22,714 nt of DNA from IMG/VR virus record IMGVR_UViG_3300051212_001269, positions 1 to 22,714 of that record; one strand, written 5' to 3'. The notes beneath the pieces are model-generated. The model ran no database searches, was not told the DNA's origin, and saw nothing but the letters and a program-made list of their open reading frames with translations. Positions 17,039-22,714 of the stretch are shown piece after piece (position 1 is the stretch's first letter; each line of letters opens with the position of its first letter). The translations under genes and the position numbers were made by a program. This DNA is from a virus.

Positions 17039-18177
17039 AATTTAAATCCAGCAAAAGTATCATTTTTCATATCTTGTTTAATACCACCAATCAAATATTG
17101 CTCAACCTCCACTTCTTGAGGGGCTACTTGCAATCCCTTAGATTCAATCCAATGAGAAGTCCAGGGAAGTGGATTGTTCTTTGCTGGAATATCATAGAGT
17201 GGTTTGAGTCCAATTGCCTTCATTCTACGATTTGCAATCCATTCGACATACTGCTGTAACAGTTTGTCGTTCAGACCAATCATCGAACCATCCTTGAACA
17301 GATATTCTGCCCAAAGTTTTTCTTGATTTACAGCATTCTCGAAAGTCTTATAAACCCACTGCTCTTCCTCTTTAGAAATTCGTGCCATCTCTGGGTCATC
17401 ACCTTCCTTCCATTTGTTCATAATATTCTGGGTGATAACCAGATGCTGGTTCTCATCACGAGCAATCAGTGAGATGATTTTTGCACTTCCTTCCATAAGT
17501 TTGAGTTCGCCAAATGCAAAACTGCAAGCAAAACTGACATAAAAGCGAATACCTTCAAGAATATTAACGTTTGCAACTGCTCTGAACAGTTTACGTTTGA
17601 GTTCATACCTTGCCTCTTGTGCGTATGGGACTTGTTCTAATGCGTGAACCCATTCATTAGATATACCATAATGTTGAGCACTATTAATAAAGTCATTGTA
17701 CGCCTGAGTAACACTCACGGCACGTTCTAGAATTCTATCATCTCTGAGAATAGTATCAAAAACTTCAGATGGGTCTGAATATACGTTTTTGATGATATAG
17801 GTGTATGAGCGAGAATGAATCATCTCCATAAACTCCCACACTTTCATACATGCTTCCAGTTCGGGAAGGGAACAGTATGGTGCAAATGCCATACCAGGAC
17901 CTCTTCCTTGAACGGAATCTAGCATAATCTGATACTTCAGATTGCTAGTAAAAATATGCTTTTGTTCTGGACGAAGAGATTGATAATCTCCACGATCTTT
18001 CTGTAATGAAATTTCCTCAGGTCTCCAGAAGTACCCCAATTGTTGTTGAGTTAATTTATCGAAAACTGGATATTTGTAAGAATCATATCTTTGAATTCCT
18101 AGTGGTTGACCGAAAAACATGGGTTGCTTTTTGGTGTCTACTTCTTGAGAATTAAAAACGGTCATTGATTCGACCAT
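17035..18177 (-). CDS. nrdB: Ribonucleotide reductase small subunit (class I, R2)
   Basis: I start at ATG 18175-18177 (MVESMTVFNSQEVDTKKQPM), with GAGGAG six bases before it; an ATG 13 codons earlier has no ribosome site. The R2 fold carries the di-iron ligands in order: Asp in IMLDSVQG region, Glu of SLPELEACMKVWEFMEMIHS (E and H of the EMIHS motif), later ANVNILEGIRFYVSFACSFA (E) and ARDENQHLVITQ (E, H). The C-terminal NDTFAGFKL tail is the peptide that docks R2 on NrdA. It supplies the tyrosyl radical for dNTP synthesis during phage replication. It follows nrdA after 84 bases; full length. Confidence 0.96.
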   Translation of the reverse strand: MVESMTVFNSQEVDTKKQPMFFGQPLGIQRYDSYKYPVFDKLTQQQLGYFWRPEEISLQKDRGDYQSLRPEQKHIFTSNLKYQIMLDSVQGRGPGMAFAPYCSLPELEACMKVWEFMEMIHSRSYTYIIKNVYSDPSEVFDTILRDDRILERAVSVTQAYNDFINSAQHYGISNEWVHALEQVPYAQEARYELKRKLFRAVANVNILEGIRFYVSFACSFAFGELKLMEGSAKIISLIARDENQHLVITQNIMNKWKEGDDPEMARISKEEEQWVYKTFENAVNQEKLWAEYLFKDGSMIGLNDKLLQQYVEWIANRRMKAIGLKPLYDIPAKNNPLPWTSHWIESKGLQVAPQEVEVEQYLIGGIKQDMKNDTFAGFKL

Positions 18178-18261
18178 TGGTTTCTCCTCTGAATTTTTTT
18201 TGAAACTAAATGTCATGATTTTTTTCTTACTAAACTAACTCAACTGTTATATTTAACTTGA

Positions 18262-20562
18262 TTAAATTTTGCAACTCTCACAATCTTCCTCTTCAGTGTT
18301 CATAATATCATTAAGAAGAGATTCAAGTTTTTCTTTTTTATCTTCAAACATTTCATCATTCTTCATGTCATTGGTGTTTTGATAATAACTTGTTTTCCAA
18401 CCCATTTTGTAAGTCATCAAAAGATCTTGTGCCATTACAGAAACAGGAACTTCATTATCAGGGTAATTTTCTGGATTATAAGACCAGTTTCCAGAAATTG
18501 CTTGATCGAAAAACTTTTGCATCACAGCAACAATATTGATATAACCACGGTTGCTAGGCATATCCCAAAGAAGCGTATAGTTGTTCTTGAGAGTTTGATA
18601 TTGTGGGACAATCTGCTTAAGAGGCCCCTTCTTCGATTTCTTAATGGACAAGTATCCACGAGGAGGTTCGATTCCATTGGTTGCGTTTGACACAACGGAA
18701 CTGCTCTCCGATGGCATCTGTGCGGACAGTGTTGAGTTTCTAACCCCATACTGTTTAACCTGTACTCTAAGACTTTCCCAATCATACTTCAGTTCATTTG
18801 GAACGATTTCATCCACATCCTTCTTGTATGTATCAATTGGGAGAATACCTTGAGAATACTTAGTGCGATCTGAGTATTCACAAGCACCCCTTTCTTTTGC
18901 AAGATTTACTGTTGATTTAATCAAGTAATATTGAAATGCTTCAGTGAGGTCATGCACCAGTTTCCAGGCACCAGGATCATCGTAGTGCTCTCCGTGCTTG
19001 GCGAGATAGTGTGCTAAACCAATAAAACCTATACCAAGAGAACGACGCGCTCTAGTGGCGATTTCTGCTGCTCTGATGGGATATCCTTGAAAATCAATAA
19101 GTTCATCCAAAGAGCGCACAGAAAGATCACAGAGTACTTCAAGGTCTTCAAGGTCACGGATTTTCCCAACATTAATAGCACTCAAAATACAAAGAGCAAT
19201 TTCACCATCAGTGTCGTCAATATGTTGAAGAGGTTTAGTGGGAAGAGTAATTTCCTGGCAGAGATTACTCATCTCAACTTTATCCAAGAATGATGAGTGA
19301 GAGTTACAATGGTCAATATTCATAATGTAAATACGACCAGTTTCTGCTCGCTCTTTCAGGAGGTCCAAAAAGAGTTCTTGAGCACTGATAATTTTTCTTG
19401 GAATAGACTCATCTCGTTCATAACTAACATATAAGTCGTCAAATCCATCAGTGCCAAAAGCATCATACAGACCAGGAACGGAGTGAGGAGAGAAGAGGGA
19501 AATTTCTTCGTTACGGATGAATCGCTCATAGAAGAGTTTAGAGATTTGGATACTGTAGTCTAACTTACGAACACGGTTATCTTCGGTTCCTTTATTATTT
19601 TTTAGTACTAGGATGTCTTCGATTTCTTGGTGCCAGATTGGGAAGTGTACCGTCGCGCTTCCTCCTCGTATACCATTTTGCGTACAGCAACGGACAGTTG
19701 CTTCAAACTTTTTGAGAAACGGTACAACGCCAGTGTGCTGGACTTCCCCACCTCTAATTTTACTGTTGATACCACGGATTCGACCTGCGTTGATACCGAT
19801 ACCCGCCCTTTGTGCAACATATCTGCCAATAGCCATATCGCTAGTAAAGATACTATCGAGGGTGTCATCAACATCAACCAGAACACAACTAGCGTATTGT
19901 CTAAGTGGCGTTCGCACTCCCGCCATGATGGGAGTGGGGATGTTGATTTTGTGCTTTGAGATTGCGTCATAATACCTCTTAACGTAATCTAGACGGGTTT
20001 CCTTAGGATACTTGGAGAAAATAGTTGCCGCAATCAAGAGATACATGAATTGGGGAGTTTCATACAAAGCACCTGTGCTGCGGTCTTGTACCAGATACTT
20101 ATCAACTACCTGACGAAGACCAGCATAAGTGAAAAGATAGTCCCGACCATGATCGATGAAAGACTGAAGTTTTTCAAATTCTTCATCAGTGTAAAGATCA
20201 AGAATTTCTGGGTCATAAACTCCTTTTTCTACACAATTTAGAGTGTGCTCTTTTACGGTCGGTGCCTCATGCATACGACCAAAAATCTGTTTACGAATTG
20301 CAAACAGAAGCAAACGTGCTGCGACGAATTGATAATTGGGATGATCCAGGTCAATCAGGTCAGAGGCAGAACGAATCAGGATCTCTTGAATCTCTGCCGT
20401 TGTAATGCCATCATAGAATTGAATACCAGATTGCATCTCAACTTGACTTGCGGAGACCCCAGCAAGGTCCTTACATGCCTCTTCTACCATTACATGAAGT
20501 TTATTCAACTCCAACACTTCAGTGGCACCATTTCTTTTAACGACTTTTGTTCCGTTACTCAT
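18262..20562 (-). CDS. nrdA: Ribonucleotide reductase large subunit (class I, R1)
   Basis: 766 aa from ATG 20560-20562 (MSNGTKVVKRNGATEVLELN, GGAAG upstream); the open frame also has a TTG four codons earlier. An ATP-cone domain (about residues 1-95) is followed by the ten-stranded barrel. RQYASCVLVDVDDT has the first active-site Cys, MSNLCQEITLPTKP has the N-C-E catalytic triad, and the C-terminus EEDCESCKI holds the redox CxxC that is reduced by thioredoxin or glutaredoxin. It converts ribonucleotides to deoxyribonucleotides for phage DNA synthesis. Its ATG overlaps the TGA of the primase gene (ATGA), so the two are coupled. Typical length, intact. Confidence 0.97.
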   Translation of the reverse strand: MSNGTKVVKRNGATEVLELNKLHVMVEEACKDLAGVSASQVEMQSGIQFYDGITTAEIQEILIRSASDLIDLDHPNYQFVAARLLLFAIRKQIFGRMHEAPTVKEHTLNCVEKGVYDPEILDLYTDEEFEKLQSFIDHGRDYLFTYAGLRQVVDKYLVQDRSTGALYETPQFMYLLIAATIFSKYPKETRLDYVKRYYDAISKHKINIPTPIMAGVRTPLRQYASCVLVDVDDTLDSIFTSDMAIGRYVAQRAGIGINAGRIRGINSKIRGGEVQHTGVVPFLKKFEATVRCCTQNGIRGGSATVHFPIWHQEIEDILVLKNNKGTEDNRVRKLDYSIQISKLFYERFIRNEEISLFSPHSVPGLYDAFGTDGFDDLYVSYERDESIPRKIISAQELFLDLLKERAETGRIYIMNIDHCNSHSSFLDKVEMSNLCQEITLPTKPLQHIDDTDGEIALCILSAINVGKIRDLEDLEVLCDLSVRSLDELIDFQGYPIRAAEIATRARRSLGIGFIGLAHYLAKHGEHYDDPGAWKLVHDLTEAFQYYLIKSTVNLAKERGACEYSDRTKYSQGILPIDTYKKDVDEIVPNELKYDWESLRVQVKQYGVRNSTLSAQMPSESSSVVSNATNGIEPPRGYLSIKKSKKGPLKQIVPQYQTLKNNYTLLWDMPSNRGYINIVAVMQKFFDQAISGNWSYNPENYPDNEVPVSVMAQDLLMTYKMGWKTSYYQNTNDMKNDEMFEDKKEKLESLLNDIMNTEEEDCESCKI

Positions 20563-21530
20563 ATTTTCTTCCAATTGTTAAACTTGATTTTTGCTTCTAA
20601 ACCAGAGTAGGTATTTGATTTTAACACATCCATAACATTAAGTCCAGCAAGCACACAGTCATTAATATCCTTGTGCTGAATGGTTATGGGCCAAATTACT
20701 ACTTTGTCACCTCTGTCGATGGTTTTTGATATTCGGTTGACGATTTCTCGATTACGTGGTTCGTTATCAAAAACGTAAATATAATCGCACCAACCAAACG
20801 ACCCAATATCAAGGTCGGACCCACACATAGCAACAGAATTTTGTATAAATGTGGAATCGAAGGGTCCTTCAACGATGTAAATGGGTTTCGTAGAATCGAT
20901 TTTCTCCATCCCATAGATTTTTGGTGCGTCATCAGAAAGCATCACAGTGATATATTTAACAGGGTTTGGACCGAGTGCTCTTCCCTGAAAACCGATGAGA
21001 TTACTCTCACTATCATACATTGGTATAATAATGCGACTCTCATCCCTACCAATGGTGCTAAAAGTGACCTTTTGAGTATTCACCCACTCCTTGAATTTGT
21101 CAGCATAATAAAACTTTTCAGGATTCAGTTTCCTTTTTTCCAGATATTCTCTGGCAACAAGATTCTCTGATGCCTTTGGTAAGTCCAGTTTCTTTTTGAA
21201 GACAGGTTTAGAAAACTCAAACTTTGGTTCTTCAACCACGAAGTTTTTGCCAGTATATCCTTCCTTAAACTTCTCAAGTGTGTATTGCTTATGAAGCATC
21301 GGGTCCAACTCCTTCAAGAAGTTATTGAAGGACATACTGGCACCACAATTATGGCACTTGAAGTTAGTGTTACTCTTTACAGGGTATAAGTATCCCCTAG
21401 TCTTGCTTTTATTGCGTTTAGAGTCTCCGCAAAAACAACACCTAAAATTATACAAATTTTGTTTAACCTTTTTAAATTTTTGTAATCTAGAAGAAATTAG
21501 ATTTATATATTTCGAATCAATAAAGTCCAA
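20559..21530 (-). CDS. 61: DNA primase, T4 gp61-like
   Basis: 323 aa. The N-terminal zinc finger (FRCCFCGDSKRNKSKTRGYL, then FKCHNCGASMSFNNFLKELD) has the layout of the T4 gp61 primase (RCPVCGDSK...CYNC). A TOPRIM-like catalytic part follows (IIPMYDSESNLIGFQGRALG; PIYIVEGPFDSTFIQN with the Glu; FDNEPRNREIVNR with acidic DNEP). It makes RNA primers for lagging-strand synthesis with the gp41 helicase. Its stop codon overlaps the nrdA start, and a GIY-YIG gene ends one base before its ATG. Length fits the family (T4 gp61 is about 340 aa). Confidence 0.93.
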   Translation of the reverse strand: MDFIDSKYINLISSRLQKFKKVKQNLYNFRCCFCGDSKRNKSKTRGYLYPVKSNTNFKCHNCGASMSFNNFLKELDPMLHKQYTLEKFKEGYTGKNFVVEEPKFEFSKPVFKKKLDLPKASENLVAREYLEKRKLNPEKFYYADKFKEWVNTQKVTFSTIGRDESRIIIPMYDSESNLIGFQGRALGPNPVKYITVMLSDDAPKIYGMEKIDSTKPIYIVEGPFDSTFIQNSVAMCGSDLDIGSFGWCDYIYVFDNEPRNREIVNRISKTIDRGDKVVIWPITIQHKDINDCVLAGLNVMDVLKSNTYSGLEAKIKFNNWKKI

Positions 21531-21531
21531 A

Positions 21532-22056
21532 TCAACCTCTTCTACAGTTTTTTCCGTGCCATCTGGAGTAGTTTCCAGGAGATACCATTATGCCACACTT
21601 TTCACATTCCATCAACCTGTGATTAATATGATCAAAACATCCTTTTTTACCATAATTTGGATTTTTTTCTCCCATCTTTGATTGACTTACTTTTTTATTT
21701 CTTTCCTCAGTAATTTTTGGTTTGTTTCCTTTTTTGAAACTTCCTCTATTAGTCATCCCAGGTTTCATAGGATTATTATTTTTCATATACTCAGATATTT
21801 TTTCCCTAACCTCAGGCATGTCACAATTATTGTGTATAACTTTATTTTCTCCATTATTGAGAGTATTAAGTTGATTTATCCAATACCTTTCTCTTTCATA
21901 AAGAGTATCATTAGTAGTCTCTTCTAATATCCGATATTCGCAATCTAGAAACCTACCAAGATACTTATGTTGATTTTTTCGCCTTTCAAGGTCTATGCTA
22001 CATCCAACATAGATTGGATTCCCATCTCTATAATAACAATATACCCCTACCATCAC
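21532..22056 (-). CDS. GIY-YIG homing endonuclease, 174 aa
   Basis: The GIY-YIG module begins GVYCYYRDGNPIYVGCSIDL, followed by ERRKNQHKYLGRF and the catalytic glutamate in YERERYWINQLNTLN. The second half has NUMOD3-like DNA-binding signatures (NNNPMKPGMTNRGSFKKGNK, GEKNPNYGKKG) and a C-terminal zinc-finger-like Cys/His set (MECEKCGIMVSPGNYSRWHG, then C). It is wedged between a coiled-coil protein and the primase, only one base from the latter, a usual place for an insertion that leaves its target intact. It starts MMVGV; the second ATG is an alternative. No late promoter consensus is visible upstream. Confidence 0.9.
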   Translation of the reverse strand: MMVGVYCYYRDGNPIYVGCSIDLERRKNQHKYLGRFLDCEYRILEETTNDTLYERERYWINQLNTLNNGENKVIHNNCDMPEVREKISEYMKNNNPMKPGMTNRGSFKKGNKPKITEERNKKVSQSKMGEKNPNYGKKGCFDHINHRLMECEKCGIMVSPGNYSRWHGKNCRRG

Positions 22057-22067
22057 ATAAAAGGTTA

Positions 22068-22481
22068 TTACTTCGTACTCTGTACTCTAACAGGTGCTTG
22101 GTCTGGTGTCAAGATGTCCACAACCATATGAGATTGAGAGACGACAAAAGATAAAAGAATTGCTGCTCCTGCGATTATCCAACGAAACTTACCAAGTTCT
22201 TCTACTTTTGTTTCTAATGATTGAATTTTCTCAGATACTTTTTTATGCTGCTCCTTATTTTCTTCCTTCATCTCATGAATCATGTTTGATATCATATCAT
22301 CAGTCTTACCACAATGCTCTATCTTTTCCTCATGAACTGCCAGCATCTTACTGATGTTTTGACTGGTTTTCCCCATTATTTGAATTGCTTCGTCTATTTT
22401 TCTCATCATAACTTCATAGGATGAGAGTCTCTCTTCTAAGACGGCAATTTTAGTGTCGGATGAGGTGTTTTGATTAAACAT
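22068..22481 (-). CDS. Coiled-coil protein with a C-terminal membrane helix, 137 aa
   Basis: The N-terminal two-thirds is a long coiled coil (KIAVLEERLSSYEVMMRKID to KIQSLETKVEELGKFR). One membrane segment follows (about residues 99-117, RWIIAGAAILLSFVVSQSH) and a short periplasmic tail. This is the organisation of XhlA-like and similar phage membrane proteins; in cyanophages such genes are common but unstudied. A late-like AATAAATA lies upstream at 22531-22538. Function unknown; a lysis or membrane-scaffold role is a guess. Confidence 0.8.
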   Translation of the reverse strand: MFNQNTSSDTKIAVLEERLSSYEVMMRKIDEAIQIMGKTSQNISKMLAVHEEKIEHCGKTDDMISNMIHEMKEENKEQHKKVSEKIQSLETKVEELGKFRWIIAGAAILLSFVVSQSHMVVDILTPDQAPVRVQSTK

Positions 22482-22530
22482 TGACGGAGGATATGAGATT
22501 TATTACATTTAATCATAACAAATCTACTAA

Positions 22531-22538
22531 TATTTATT
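22531..22538 (-). promoter_or_regulatory. Probable late promoter
   Basis: AATAAATA on the minus strand (one base from TATAAATA), 50-57 bases before the coiled-coil protein gene, right after the stop of the partial gene at the window edge. Confidence 0.5.
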
Positions 22539-22542
22539 TTTC

Positions 22543-22714
22543 TTATTTTTGCTTAAGATATTGCAACCACCACTTACGGGACCCTTTTCCACCTTTAGCA
22601 TATTTCTTTTTACCTTTCCAGACAGGAGGAGTCCCAGTCTCAATATTATATCCAAGAGACTTTTCTCCATTACCAACTACATTGGCGATTGATCCTTCAC
22701 CTTCTTCTTTGATA
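22543..22714 (-). CDS. Hypothetical protein, C-terminal part only
   Basis: The frame is open from the right edge to TAA at 22543-22545. The visible 56 residues include GEGSIANVVGNGEKSLGYNI and a basic, aromatic end (KKYAKGGKGSRKWWLQYLKQ). It looks like the end of a conserved phage protein, but with only the tail visible I cannot name it. Confidence 0.72.
   Translation of the reverse strand, partial: IKEEGEGSIANVVGNGEKSLGYNIETGTPPVWKGKKKYAKGGKGSRKWWLQYLKQK

Noticed and set aside
20563-20574. TTG start for NrdA four codons upstream
   Set aside because: The ATG at 20560-20562 has GGAAG at a proper distance and the ATGA overlap with primase.

Overview
The window looks like part of a T4-like marine cyanophage genome (a myovirus of Synechococcus or Prochlorococcus). 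It carries T4-type primase and class I ribonucleotide reductase genes (nrdA, nrdB), T4-style TATAAATA late promoters, and sigma70-type TTGACA-N17-TATAAT promoters. It also carries host-like phosphate genes (pstS and an SLH-domain porin with PHO boxes), many tRNAs, and several free-standing HNH/GIY-YIG homing endonucleases. Almost everything is on the minus strand. The plus strand carries only a three-gene run of small proteins (10097-10619) and one GIY-YIG gene (12106-12531). I worked from the sequence alone; no database search was made.

Right to left, in the direction of minus-strand transcription. 22714-17035 is a replication and nucleotide block: a coiled-coil membrane protein, a GIY-YIG endonuclease, T4 gp61-like primase, nrdA, nrdB and a coupled 48-aa protein. 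16842-12615 holds three long Ala/Gly/Pro-rich proteins, each behind a TATAAATA late promoter, that look like internal head or other virion proteins. One starts with a peptide like the T4 capsid-targeting sequence. Two share helical motifs in different order. 12531-8002 is a cell-wall-hydrolase and lysis-like region. It holds a C39-like peptidase that seems to be joined by a -1 frameshift to a GH24 lysozyme lacking its own start codon, three small plus-strand genes, a secreted tail-lysozyme-like protein, and a GIY-YIG gene that has displaced the old 3' end of that gene.

8000-1 is a tRNA and accessory region. It contains tRNA-Arg(TCT) split by a 202-nt cyanobacterial-type group I intron, then Asn, Thr, Gly, Val, Ser and Pro tRNAs. 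One clear tRNA has an unreadable anticodon arm, and a second tRNA-like element is present. Two HNH genes sit among the tRNAs, along with the PHO-regulated porin and pstS pair, a Dps-like ferritin, a zinc-ribbon protein and a stack of overlapping tiny ORFs, several with a membrane segment.

The observations most worth following are: (1) the dnaX-like A AAA AAG slippery site, stop codon and 12-bp stem linking peptidase and lysozyme; (2) the group I intron inside a phage tRNA-Arg; (3) inverted repeats around the late promoters of two homing endonuclease genes, arranged as in the T4 I-TevI translational switch; (4) a homing endonuclease insertion that left a remnant of its target gene's C-terminus.
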